Shown here piece by piece: positions 37,057 through 45,364 of a stretch of DNA of 64,000 nt (positions within the stretch are counted from its first letter, which is position 1; every line of letters begins with the position of its first letter). The notes below the pieces were generated by a model, which was not told the DNA's origin, did not search any database, and saw only the letters and a program-made list of their open reading frames with translations. The stretch lies in NCBI GenBank assembly GCA_040901765.1, contig JBBDYG010000043.1:112110-176109 (forward strand). The letters are read 5' to 3'. Made by a program: the position numbers and the translations under genes. This DNA comes from JBBDYG01 sp040901765 (lineage in GTDB: Bacteria > Planctomycetota > Planctomycetia > Pirellulales > Lacipirellulaceae).

Positions 37057-38127
37057 TCATCGTGGTATCGACGGGCGATTTTCTCCCAGCACTTCGCTCA
37101 TCGAAACGGGCTGTCCGGTCTGTACGGATTTTTGCGCACCCAAGCACAGCGCGACAGACGCCAGGCCGTCTTCGCCACGCACGGCCAATGGCTGGCCGTC
37201 GCGAACGGCGCGCATGATGTCGGCAATCTGCTCCCGCAGCTCGAAGACCTCGCCGGTGGACTTCGTGATGGGCACCTCCATCACCTCTCCGCCGTTGAAA
37301 GCTCGCAGGGAAAACGTCGGGTGGAGCGTGCGATCCAAGGCCCCACTCCAACGCGCCCACAAAGCGCCGTGGGTGCCCGTAACTTTCACCGTTTGGTGGT
37401 GCTCGAACGCACTGAGGGTTTGTGCGATGACGGCGATCCCACCACCGGAAAATTTTACTGTGGCGCCGAAATTATCCTGCAACTCCGGATGTGCCGGATC
37501 GCGCGCGTTGGCGACGGCGTAAACGGTCTCCGGCTCACCCGTCCCGGACAAATACCAGCGCGCTAAGTCGAAGAAGGGAATCGGCTCTTCGAGAATCCAA
37601 TTACCAACCCGGTCGATGTCGAATCGCCAACCTTCGGCGCCAAGTCGGTACGGGCGGCGCGAAAGTTCCACCAGGACATACTGCGGAGTACCGACGAAAC
37701 CATCGTCCACAAGCTCCTTCAGCTTGCCCCAGAGTGAGGAAACGCGAAATTCGTGGCCGATTGCCAGCAACCGACCACGATCGCGGGCCAGGCGTATCAA
37801 ATCGTTACAGTCGGCGATCGAAAGCGCCATCGGTTTTTCGAGCAGCAAGTGCTTTCCCGACGTAAGCACCGCCGATGCAACCTCGTGGTGCAAGAAACTC
37901 GGCAGCACCACGTCGACGATGTCGATGTCGTCGCGACGAACAAGCTCACGGTAGTTCGAGTAAACCTCCGCGTGCGGGAACTTTTCGCGGGCCGCTGCGC
38001 ACGTCGCCTCCGACTTGGCCGCAACGGCGACTAGCTCGGCGCCCTCGGTTTCGGCAATGGCATGCGCATGGAAATTGCCCCAAGCGCCAAAACCAATCAG
38101 GCCAAATCGAACCGCTGTATTTGCCAT
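37057..38127 (-). CDS. Gfo/Idh/MocA family oxidoreductase (356 aa)
   Basis: The N-terminal Rossmann domain has FGLIGFGAWGNFHAHAI (GxGxxG-like GFGAWG), DDIDIVDVVLPSFLHHEVA and the conserved EKPMALS (about residues 95-102). The C-terminal alpha/beta domain begins FRVSSLWGKLKEL and contains a Lys/His-type active-site region. Family members oxidise or reduce inositols, sugars or amino sugars with NAD(P); the substrate is unknown. It is transcribed towards tRNA-Ser. Upstream is a decayed fragment of another member of the same superfamily. Confidence 0.88.
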   Translation of the reverse strand: MANTAVRFGLIGFGAWGNFHAHAIAETEGAELVAVAAKSEATCAAAREKFPHAEVYSNYRELVRRDDIDIVDVVLPSFLHHEVASAVLTSGKHLLLEKPMALSIADCNDLIRLARDRGRLLAIGHEFRVSSLWGKLKELVDDGFVGTPQYVLVELSRRPYRLGAEGWRFDIDRVGNWILEEPIPFFDLARWYLSGTGEPETVYAVANARDPAHPELQDNFGATVKFSGGGIAVIAQTLSAFEHHQTVKVTGTHGALWARWSGALDRTLHPTFSLRAFNGGEVMEVPITKSTGEVFELREQIADIMRAVRDGQPLAVRGEDGLASVALCLGAQKSVQTGQPVSMSEVLGENRPSIPR

Positions 38128-38148
38128 GATGATTGGTTCCTGCGTGAA

Positions 38149-38233
38149 GGCTGTCGGCTATCGGCTGTCGGCTGTCGGCCTGAAGTTGGCGGGCGTTTTT
38201 TCTGGCCGATAGCTGAAAGCCGACAGCCGATAG
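38149..38233. repeat. inverted pair of heptanucleotide arrays (GGCTGTC / CCGATAG)
   Basis: Four 7-base units GGCTGTC/GGCTATC (38149-38176) are followed by a 29-base core with GTTTTTTC, then four complementary-type units (CCGATAG, CTGAAAG, CCGACAG, CCGATAG at 38206-38233). The pair can form a long hairpin. It lies between two oxidoreductase sequences. Confidence 0.8.
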
Positions 38234-38257
38234 CCCGACATTATGAATTCGTTGTCT

Positions 38258-38479
38258 TCACCGGGTCGACACGTCGATGGGCGTCGATGGGCGGCGATGA
38301 CGGCCCGCTCTCCCCCGGCCGCCGCACCCGACCAGGGCGACTCGAAGTGTCTGATCCTCAGCGGCGTGAACGGCAGGAACCACCAATCCGGCCAACGCCG
38401 CCCCGTCCAACACCGCGGTGGTGGTCTTCAAGAAGTCTCGACGAGTCGCGGGCGGTTGTTGCTGCTTCAGTCTCGACAT
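38258..38479 (-). pseudogene. remnant of a TAT-exported Gfo/Idh/MocA oxidoreductase (N-terminus only)
   Basis: Starts MSRLKQQQPPATRRDFLKTT, a twin-arginine signal, with AALAGLVVPAVHA, then the Rossmann start LRVALVGCGGRGRAG. After that the sequence diverges into about 15 unrelated residues and stops; full-length relatives have about 400 residues. Probably the 5' remnant of a deleted gene, beside a ROK fragment of the opposite orientation. Confidence 0.7.
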
Positions 38480-38558
38480 AAGAGAATAGGGCCAGAGGTG
38501 CAGTGTTTTGAGATCGAAACAATAGTTTAACCATGCTCGCCGTTGGTTACCAAGAACT

Positions 38559-38798
38559 GTGACCGGCCGGACGATTTGTCAGATTAATCTCATGCTGAAT
38601 CCCGAGCAAGTCATCATTGGCGGTCCGCTGGCCGAACTCGGCAACACGTTCCTGGAACCGATTCGCCAGGTTGTCAAAGGGCTGACGCCGCAATTGCATG
38701 CCCGAGTGCCTCGGATCGTAGCTTCGGAGTTTGGCGAGTTTGGAGGCGCGCTTGGAGCCGCCGCACTGGCCGTGCATCAATGGACGCCCACCCGGTAG
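38559..38798 (+). pseudogene. remnant of a ROK-family kinase/repressor (C-terminus only)
   Basis: From about QINLMLNPEQVIIGGPLAEL onward the 79-residue frame matches the C-terminal 65 residues of ROK proteins (INVLNPExIVIGG, then a Gly/Ala-rich helix, here GEFGGALGAAALAVHQW). The first three quarters, including the ATP- and sugar-binding motifs, are absent. Its stop lies 15 bases before the aldo/keto reductase start, so the deletion may have joined a former sugar operon to it. Confidence 0.7.
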
Positions 38799-38813
38799 GA
38801 GCATTGGTCCACG

Positions 38814-39797
38814 ATGAATATTCCAACGAAGACACTACGCGGCGGCGACCAGATGCCGCTTGTCGGGCTCGGCTTTTGGAAAGTCGAGCCGCCTCAACTA
38901 CCGCCGTTGATTGAAGAAGCCATTCGCTGCGGATACCGGCACTTCGATTCCGCTTGCGATTACGGCAACGAGGTGGAAGTTGGCGTAGAACTCCAGCGCG
39001 CTCTGAAAGCCAATCGATGTCGGCGCGAGGAACTGTGGATCACCTCCAAGCTCTGGAACACGTATCATGCCGCGGACCAGGTGCGACCGGCGGTCGAGCG
39101 TTCGTTACTCGACCTGCGGATGGACTATCTCGACCTGTTCTTGGTCCATTTTCCGATTGCGCTCCGCTACGTGCCTTTCGAGACTCGGTATCCGCCCGGT
39201 TGGGTCCACGATCCCCACGCGGCGGCGCCGCACATGGAACCCTCTCGCATCCCGATTTTCGAAACCTGGCGAGCGATGCAGGAATTAGTTCGCGCGGGGC
39301 TGGTCCGGAACATCGGCGTCTCCAACTTCAATGTATCGCTGCTGCGCGATTTGCTGTCGTATGCCGAAATTCCACCGGCGGTTTTACAGGTCGAGCTTCA
39401 TCCCTATTTGACGCAGGAGAAGCTGCTGCGATTCTGCCGGACCGAAGAGATTGGCGTGACCGCTTTCTCGCCATTGGGGGCCGCATCTTACGTCTCCCTC
39501 AACATGGCGGAGCCGGACGAGTCTCCGCTCGAGCAACGAGTCGTCCTCGATATCGCTCGTCGTCACGACAAGACGCCGGCGCAGGTCGTGCTCCGCTGGG
39601 GCGTGCAGCGCGGAACGTCCGTGATCTCGAAAACGAGCCGTCCCGGTCGGCTGCGCGAAAACTTAGCGCTGTTCAATTTCGAGCTATCGGTCGACGAGAT
39701 GGACGACATCGGCGCGCTGAATCGCAACCGGCGATTCAACGATCCCGGCGTCTTTTGCGATGAAGCATTCGATACGTTTTTCCCCATCTATGACTGA
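38814..39797 (+). CDS. aldo/keto reductase (327 aa)
   Basis: Classic TIM-barrel AKR: GLGFWKV near the start, the catalytic Asp and Tyr in DSACDYGNE (about residues 45-50), Lys in ITSKLWNTYH (about 77), His in LFLVHFP (about 110), and NADPH motifs GVSNFN and ISKTSRPGRLRENL. Length is normal for xylose-reductase-like AKRs, which reduce sugar aldehydes or ketones with NADPH. It is the first gene in a run with a TauD-like dioxygenase and an MFS transporter; the AKR stop lies 23 bases before the dioxygenase start. The substrate is not known. Confidence 0.88.
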   Translation: MNIPTKTLRGGDQMPLVGLGFWKVEPPQLPPLIEEAIRCGYRHFDSACDYGNEVEVGVELQRALKANRCRREELWITSKLWNTYHAADQVRPAVERSLLDLRMDYLDLFLVHFPIALRYVPFETRYPPGWVHDPHAAAPHMEPSRIPIFETWRAMQELVRAGLVRNIGVSNFNVSLLRDLLSYAEIPPAVLQVELHPYLTQEKLLRFCRTEEIGVTAFSPLGAASYVSLNMAEPDESPLEQRVVLDIARRHDKTPAQVVLRWGVQRGTSVISKTSRPGRLRENLALFNFELSVDEMDDIGALNRNRRFNDPGVFCDEAFDTFFPIYD

Positions 39798-39819
39798 TTA
39801 TCTAGTTTTGGAGAGCCTC

Positions 39820-40905
39820 ATGCCCGGCACATCTACGATTGAGGTTTCGCCCGTTGCCGTCCCCGGACAACAAACGGTCTACGGCCAGGTCTTCCCACTG
39901 GTGCTTCAATGCCGCACATCGGAAGCGACGCTGGAAATGAGCGGCGATTGGATTGGGCAACATCGCGCCGAATTGGAGCGGCAAGTTGGCGTGCATGGGG
40001 CGATTCTATTTCGCGGTTTTCCTTTAGGTTCGGCCGCCGATTTCGACGCCTTCGTTGCGGCCTTCGACCTGCCGAATTTCCCTTACAATCAGTCGCTTTC
40101 GAACGCGGTGCGAGTGAATTGGACCGAGCGCGTGTTCTCGGCCAATGAAGCCCCGGCGGAGGTCACCATTTATCTGCATCACGAAATGGCGCAGACGCCA
40201 ATCTTTCCCAGTAAACTTTTCTTCTTCTGCGAACAGCCGGCCGAAGAAGGAGGCGAAACGCCCATTTGCCGCTCGGACATCTTTTATCAGCGGTTGTCCG
40301 AAGAACTTCCCGATTTCGCCCGCAAGTGCGATGAGAAAGGGCTTCAATATACGAACGTGATGCCATCGGAAAACGATCCGCTATCGGGAATGGGGCGAAG
40401 CTGGCAGAGTACGCTCGGCGCGCCGAACCGCGAGCAGGCCGAAGCGAGGTTAGAGGGGCTCGGTTACTCGTGGGAGTGGCTTCCCGATGGATGTCTGCGT
40501 GTCGTGACCCCGGTGTTGCCAGCGGTTCGCGAGATTTCGCCGGGTCGCAAAACGTTCTTCAACCAACTCATCGCAGCGTTTCGCGGCTGGAAAGATCCTC
40601 GGAACGATCCATCCAAGTCGATTCGCCTTGGCGATGGTGAGCCGCTGGATACCGCCGCAATGAAATTGGCGACCGAACTGGCTGAAGAGCTCACATTCGA
40701 TCTGCCCTGGCAGCGCGGTGACGTCGTCATGTTGGACAACCTCGTTGTCATGCACGGGCGGCGCACTTTTCGAGGGAAGCGTAAAGTACTCGCCTCGCTA
40801 TGTGCGGCCCAGTCACATCTCCCATTGAACTCCAGCGCAATCAAGTCCGGACCGCATGGGGCAACGCCGCACCAGAATCGCGCGCTCGCCGACGGGGCGT
40901 CCTAA
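39820..40905 (+). CDS. TauD/TfdA-like Fe(II)/2-oxoglutarate dioxygenase (361 aa)
   Basis: Start chosen at ATG 39820 because GGAG lies 6 bases before it; an in-frame ATG at 39790 overlaps the reductase. A jelly-roll oxygenase with the iron ligands in YLHHEMAQ (H-x-E in place of the more usual H-x-D) and in LDNLVVMHGRRTF (distal His), with the 2-oxoglutarate-binding Arg in GKRKVLAS. FFFCEQPAEEGGETPI is conserved in the SyrP/clavaminate-synthase-like branch. Such enzymes hydroxylate or desaturate amino acids or other small molecules. Here it sits between a reductase and a transporter, so it may belong to a small catabolic or biosynthetic set. Confidence 0.85.
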   Translation: MPGTSTIEVSPVAVPGQQTVYGQVFPLVLQCRTSEATLEMSGDWIGQHRAELERQVGVHGAILFRGFPLGSAADFDAFVAAFDLPNFPYNQSLSNAVRVNWTERVFSANEAPAEVTIYLHHEMAQTPIFPSKLFFFCEQPAEEGGETPICRSDIFYQRLSEELPDFARKCDEKGLQYTNVMPSENDPLSGMGRSWQSTLGAPNREQAEARLEGLGYSWEWLPDGCLRVVTPVLPAVREISPGRKTFFNQLIAAFRGWKDPRNDPSKSIRLGDGEPLDTAAMKLATELAEELTFDLPWQRGDVVMLDNLVVMHGRRTFRGKRKVLASLCAAQSHLPLNSSAIKSGPHGATPHQNRALADGAS

Positions 40906-40936
40906 ACCGCAATCGAGCCGGGAAAAGACCTTCCGC

Positions 40937-42379
40937 ATGACTAAGCCTTCCATCGGTCCGACCATGCCGGATTCCGAACGCTGGTACACTGGCATCACGC
41001 GATACCAGTGGACAGTGCTCCTCATCGCGTCGCTGGGCTGGATTTTCGACGTGTTCGAAGGCCAGATCTTTGTGGCCAGCATGCAGGAGGCGATGCCTTC
41101 ACTAGCGCCACCCGGCGCGACCGAGGGGCGGATCGCACTCTACAACAACGTTGCCCTAGCAGCGTTTCTGATGGGCGGAGCGATCGGTGGTATCGCGTTC
41201 GGCATGCTCAGCGATCGGCTGGGGCGGAAACGCGTTCTCTCGCTGACGATCTTGTTCTACTCGGTTTTCACCTGCCTTTCGGCGTTCTCTCAGCAGTGGT
41301 GGCACCTGGCCGGATTTCGGTTCTTGGTCGCGTTGGGCGTCGGGGGCGAGTGGGCGGTCGCCAGCTCTTTGGTCGCGGAAGTGTTTCCCAAGAAGGCTCG
41401 AGCTCATGTCGGCGGGATTTTTCATGCCTCGAGCGTGCTAGGAACCTATCTGGCCGTGGCAGCCGGTACGTTCCTAATTGGCAACGCAGCGCTCCTTCAG
41501 TGGTCGAAAAGCGCCCAGCTCGATTGGTTAGGCCAGTTCATTGACCCGACGTCGCTGCCTTGGCGACTGGGATTCGCGATCGGCGTTTTTCCAGCGCTAT
41601 TGATCATTTGGATTCGTCGCTCGCTCAAAGAACCGGAAAGCTGGCAGACCGCACGAGAGCGTGCCGCTTCGCGTCCTGACGAGCCGATGGGCGCGATAAA
41701 CGAGCTATTCCGCGGTCGACTGCTACAGCGAACTTTGGTCGGCGTCACTTTGGCGGCGGTGGGACTGGCTACCTTTTGGGGAGCGCACATCTACGGCAAG
41801 GACATGCTACAAACCGCGGTCGAGCAGCGTTACCTTGCAGCAGAGACCCCTTCGGGACAGATACTCAATGAAGCTCAGCAGGCGGCGGTCATCGAGCGGC
41901 ATTCGGTGGCGCTGAAGCGTTGGGAAATGCTCGGCATGTTTCTCGTGACAACCGGCGGCGGAATGGGGCTTCTGACGTTCGGGCCGCTCTGTCAGCGGAT
42001 CGGCCGACGCGGCGCATTTCTGATCTTCCAAATCGGCGGCTTGGTCAGTGCGCTCTTGGTATTCCAGGTTTTTCGGACCGTGAATGTGCTCTTGATCGCG
42101 CTGCCCATCTTCGGTTTTCTCACGCTTGGGATGCACGCCGGCTACGCAATTTATTTTCCGGAACTCTATCCGACCCGACTTCGCGGCACGGGCACCGGTC
42201 TCTGCTTTAACGCGGGCCGCATCTTGGCAGCTCCGATTCTTTTCGTCGTCGGCTGGGTCCGCAGCGAATGGGGATACTCGTTGCCGGACGTGGCGTCGGC
42301 CCTGAGCTTCCTATTCCTGATCGGCATCGCCACGTTGTGGTTTGCGCCCGAAACCCGAGGACGGGAGCTACCTGCTTAG
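40937..42379 (+). CDS. MFS transporter, SHS/NanT-like (480 aa)
   Basis: Start chosen at ATG 40937, 31 bases after the dioxygenase stop. Twelve predicted helices are present, with the MFS signature loop GMLSDRLGRKR between helices 2 and 3, a second related loop (GPLCQRIGRRG) and the conserved GVGGEWAVASSLVAE. The N-terminus, with WIFDVFEGQ in the first helix, resembles sialate/aromatic-acid:proton symporters. It probably imports or exports the substrate of the neighbouring reductase and dioxygenase. The loop between helices 6 and 7 (about residues 225-300) is long. Confidence 0.85.
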   Translation: MTKPSIGPTMPDSERWYTGITRYQWTVLLIASLGWIFDVFEGQIFVASMQEAMPSLAPPGATEGRIALYNNVALAAFLMGGAIGGIAFGMLSDRLGRKRVLSLTILFYSVFTCLSAFSQQWWHLAGFRFLVALGVGGEWAVASSLVAEVFPKKARAHVGGIFHASSVLGTYLAVAAGTFLIGNAALLQWSKSAQLDWLGQFIDPTSLPWRLGFAIGVFPALLIIWIRRSLKEPESWQTARERAASRPDEPMGAINELFRGRLLQRTLVGVTLAAVGLATFWGAHIYGKDMLQTAVEQRYLAAETPSGQILNEAQQAAVIERHSVALKRWEMLGMFLVTTGGGMGLLTFGPLCQRIGRRGAFLIFQIGGLVSALLVFQVFRTVNVLLIALPIFGFLTLGMHAGYAIYFPELYPTRLRGTGTGLCFNAGRILAAPILFVVGWVRSEWGYSLPDVASALSFLFLIGIATLWFAPETRGRELPA

Positions 42380-42429
42380 AACGGACACGGCGACGCTGTG
42401 ATTCGTATCTGGGAGATACCCAGCGGTCG

Positions 42430-42858
42430 TCAATTGCGATGGTTCGAGGCCTTGATCGCACGCGTTGGTTGGTCTCGGCCAGACGTTCCCCTACCGCGCG
42501 GGCGCACCTTTTCTTCGAGCAGCGCGCGAATCGAGCGCGGGATGCGCTGGTACTCGTCCGAGTCGAGATGGACGTGACCGCCCACCGCAAGCTGCGCGAG
42601 AATGATCGGGCTGAGTCGGTCCCGTTCGCGGCGTGTGAGCGTAATCGTTCGGCTGATTGCGAGCTGCACCAAGGTCGATTTCGGCAAGCGAAACCGGTCC
42701 CGCATCGACAGCTCGAAGTGGCCGCGAAGTGCCAGGAACGCGAGCAAGTGAGGCGGCAGCCGCTGCCGCTCCTCCTCGGGAACGTGCTGTCCATTGAGTA
42801 TCTTCCGGGCAATGCCGGTCGGCGTTGATGGGGCTTCCTGGTTGGTAACTGCAGGCAT
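42430..42858 (-). CDS. small hypothetical protein (142 aa)
   Basis: AAAGGAT lies about 8 bases before the ATG at 42858, a good ribosome-binding site. The protein is basic, with three repeated leucine-rich helical segments of similar form (LPPHLLAFLALRGH, LPKSTLVQLAISRT, LSPIILAQLAVGGH), a simple internal repeat of about 25 residues. No domain is recognised. A longer overlapping open frame on the same strand is out of frame and rejected. Confidence 0.6.
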   Translation of the reverse strand: MPAVTNQEAPSTPTGIARKILNGQHVPEEERQRLPPHLLAFLALRGHFELSMRDRFRLPKSTLVQLAISRTITLTRRERDRLSPIILAQLAVGGHVHLDSDEYQRIPRSIRALLEEKVRPRGRGTSGRDQPTRAIKASNHRN

Positions 42859-42917
42859 GGATATGATCCTTTATTAAGTTTGTGAAGTTCTTTACTTTCC
42901 TGGCTTCTGAATCCTCT

Positions 42918-44018
42918 TTAGCGCTGTGCCGCGACTGCGCTGACGGTTTGTCGTGGCAATTGCGTCACGCGAGGCGGGAGATCGACGAGCCAGACCGTCA
43001 TCCGTGGCCCCGACCCCGCTCCCACGACCCGACTTCCATCGGCGGATACGTCTATGGCTCGCGTGAGCTTTGCGTCGGCCACATCGTATCCGCCCTGCAG
43101 CATCACCTCGCGGATTGCGCGCATACCGTGCTGACGAGTCCAGACGAAGGCTATAGTATCCACGTCGGAACTGCTCCATCCGACAATTACATTTCCATCG
43201 GCCGATATACCCATCGCGGCACTTGACGTGTGACTTGGCAAAAACCCGAGACCCACCAAGCCGTGCTGGGCGGTCCAGATAAAGGCCTCTTTGCCGGTTG
43301 CCGACTCGCCCATGCCAACGACGACTGACCCAGCCGCCGAAGCGTCCAGCGCGACACTCTCGCATTTACCCTCTGGCAAGTCTCCGAGGCCGATCATTCC
43401 CGTGCCAGCAACCCAGCGGAACGCCTCCAGACCGCGGTACGATTCGCTCTGGCCGACGACAACGGCGCCGTCTGCGGAGACTCCGTGAGCGCCGCTGACG
43501 TGCTCGCCGCCGGGCAGGTCGCCCAGGCCGACCATTTCACTCTCTTCGGTCCAGCGAAAGGCTTCGGTTCCGTACGGAGAGAGGCTATCTCCCACGACGA
43601 CCGACCCATCGGCGGAGAGGCCTTTGGCCCGACTTTCGAAGTTTTTGCCGCCCAGGCTTCCCAATCCCCGCATGCCCACACCGGACATCCAGCGAAACGC
43701 TTCGACGCCCGAGGCGGAATGGCCCTCGCCGACAACAATCAATCCGTCGGCCGAGGCAGCATACGCTACGCTACCGAAATCTCCGCTGGGCAAGTCGCCC
43801 ATGCTGGCCATCCCGCTTCGCTGCGTCCAGCGGAAAGCGTGGCCACCGGAGGCCAGAATGCTCCGCCCCACGACGACCGAACCATCGGCAGAGATGCCCA
43901 ATGGAAGGCTGCGGGAGCCGCCTGGTGGCTGCTTTAAATATCGTAAGCTCTGGGCATCGCTGGCCGCGGTGCCAATTAGGAGAAAACAGGCAGTCCACAA
44001 CTGCACTGGCGCGCGCAT
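42918..44018 (-). CDS. exported HAF-repeat beta-propeller-like protein (366 aa)
   Basis: Start chosen at ATG 44018; the frame runs on upstream through spacer and the CTACTCAC array, which is clearly not coding. A signal peptide (VQLWTACFLLIGTAASDAQ) is followed by about seven repeats of roughly 45 residues of the form GISADGSVVVGxS...AFRW...GLGDLPGG, the HAF family extracellular repeat pattern. The repeats may form a beta-propeller on the cell surface. No catalytic residues are apparent. It is divergent from the ECF sigma factor. Confidence 0.8.
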   Translation of the reverse strand: MRAPVQLWTACFLLIGTAASDAQSLRYLKQPPGGSRSLPLGISADGSVVVGRSILASGGHAFRWTQRSGMASMGDLPSGDFGSVAYAASADGLIVVGEGHSASGVEAFRWMSGVGMRGLGSLGGKNFESRAKGLSADGSVVVGDSLSPYGTEAFRWTEESEMVGLGDLPGGEHVSGAHGVSADGAVVVGQSESYRGLEAFRWVAGTGMIGLGDLPEGKCESVALDASAAGSVVVGMGESATGKEAFIWTAQHGLVGLGFLPSHTSSAAMGISADGNVIVGWSSSDVDTIAFVWTRQHGMRAIREVMLQGGYDVADAKLTRAIDVSADGSRVVGAGSGPRMTVWLVDLPPRVTQLPRQTVSAVAAQR

Positions 44019-44270
44019 GAGTTGACCCCCCATCGACGAATTCGCGGAAATCACAGGGCGGAGATTTCGAAACGGCTCGCTTCCGAAACCTGCCCTCATT
44101 AATAGGAGCCGACTTGTCGGCCCATCGGTCACCAGAAATCTGGAAAAATTCACGAAATTACGCAATCGAACCGCGAAACTGCGCAGTCTGCAGTAGAATT
44201 TACGCTGAATGGTGGGAATAACGGTGACCGGGCAGACTGGAGCACGGCTAGTTACAAGGGGATTCGATTC

Positions 44271-44891
44271 GTGTCGCATAATCTTGGCGAGCCATTGGAT
44301 TCGCTGTTGCAACGCGCTGGCAAAGGCGACCAGCAGGCGCAAGCCGAGCTCCTCGACCGCTATCGCGAACGCCTCAAGCGGATGGTCGCGATTCGCCTCG
44401 ACAAGCGAGTCGCCGTGCGGGTCGACGCTTCCGATATCGTGCAGGAAACCATGCACGACGCCCATCAACGCTTGCCCGAGTACCTTTCCGACCCCCAGAT
44501 CCCCTTCTTCCCCTGGCTTCGGCGAATTGCTTGGGACCGGCTCACCGACTTGCACCGAATGCACATCGACGCCGCACGCCGCAGCGTACTGCGCGAACAT
44601 ACGTGGGCGGCGGGTTTGAGCGACGAGTCGCTGGTCGAATTGGCGCACGGCATCGTCACTAGCAGCATCGTTCCGAGTCGCAGGGCGGAAAAGGCGGAAG
44701 TGGAGGCTCGAATCCAAGCGTCGCTGCTGGAACTCAATCCCCCCGATCGTGAAATCCTCATCCTGCGATACCTGGAGCAAATGAGCGTCGCAGAAATTGC
44801 CACGGAGCTTGGCGTCAGCCAAACTGTAGTTACCTCCCGGCACCTGCGTGCCTTGCAGCGGCTTCGTCGGCTGCTGGGCTCGGACCTCTAA
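44271..44891 (+). CDS. ECF RNA polymerase sigma factor (206 aa)
   Basis: GTG start 44271 with AAGGGG about 10 bases upstream. Region 2 (about 10-100) contains LLQRAGKGDQQAQAELLDRY, VRVDASDIVQETMHDAHQ and FPWLRRIAWDRLTDLHR. Region 4 (about 150-200) has LNPPDREILILRYLEQMSVAEIATELGVSQ, a helix-turn-helix that recognises the -35 element. It resembles the planctomycete ECF sigma factors encoded next to Ser/Thr kinases; the WD40 kinase 473 bases downstream is probably its partner. Confidence 0.88.
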   Translation: MSHNLGEPLDSLLQRAGKGDQQAQAELLDRYRERLKRMVAIRLDKRVAVRVDASDIVQETMHDAHQRLPEYLSDPQIPFFPWLRRIAWDRLTDLHRMHIDAARRSVLREHTWAAGLSDESLVELAHGIVTSSIVPSRRAEKAEVEARIQASLLELNPPDREILILRYLEQMSVAEIATELGVSQTVVTSRHLRALQRLRRLLGSDL

Positions 44892-44930
44892 CGAACTTAA
44901 CAGTTTAGCCGTCTGAAGTTCATCGGTCGT

Positions 44931-45315
44931 TAGTGAGTAAGTGAGTAAGTGAGTAAGTGAGTAAGTGAGTAAGTGAGTCTGGAGAAGCGATCGCACCGCT
45001 GCCAAACTCCCCGCCTACTCACCTACTCACCTACTCACCTACTCACCTACTCGCCTACTCACCTACTCACCTACTCGCCTACTCACCTACTCACCTACTC
45101 ACCTACTCACTTACTCACTTACTCACTTACTCACTTACTCACTTACTCACTTACTCACNNNNNNNNNNNNNNNNNNNNNNNNNNNNNNNNNNNNNNNNNN
45201 NNNNNNNNNNNNNNNNNNNNNNNNNNNNNNNNNNNNNNNNNNNNNNNNNNNNNNNNNNTACTCACTTACTCACTTACTCACTTACTCACTTACTCACTTA
45301 CTCACTTACTCACAC
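44931..45315. repeat. 8-bp tandem arrays in inverted orientation, with an assembly gap
   Basis: The 8-base unit GTGAGTAA repeats about six times at 44931-44977. After a 38-base core come many copies of its complement in the forms CTACTCAC and TTACTCAC (about 45013-45158), then 100 N and more copies to about 45314. The expanded array probably prevented assembly. It lies between the sigma factor and the kinase gene. Confidence 0.9.
45159..45258. other. assembly gap (100 N)
   Basis: One hundred undetermined bases inside the 8-bp tandem array. The length of 100 is the usual placeholder, so the true number of repeat copies is unknown. Confidence 0.99.
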
Positions 45316-45364
45316 TTGACACCCCTGTTACTTCATACGGCAAAATAGTTACCAACGAATCAAT

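Noticed and set aside
42207..42812. Minus-strand 201-codon frame
   Set aside because: Overlaps the 142-residue gene with a good ribosome-binding site and the MFS gene end; Ser/Arg-rich shadow.
44931..45315. CRISPR-like regular repeat
   Set aside because: The units are 8 bases with no spacers, so this is a tandem array and not a CRISPR; no cas gene is present.
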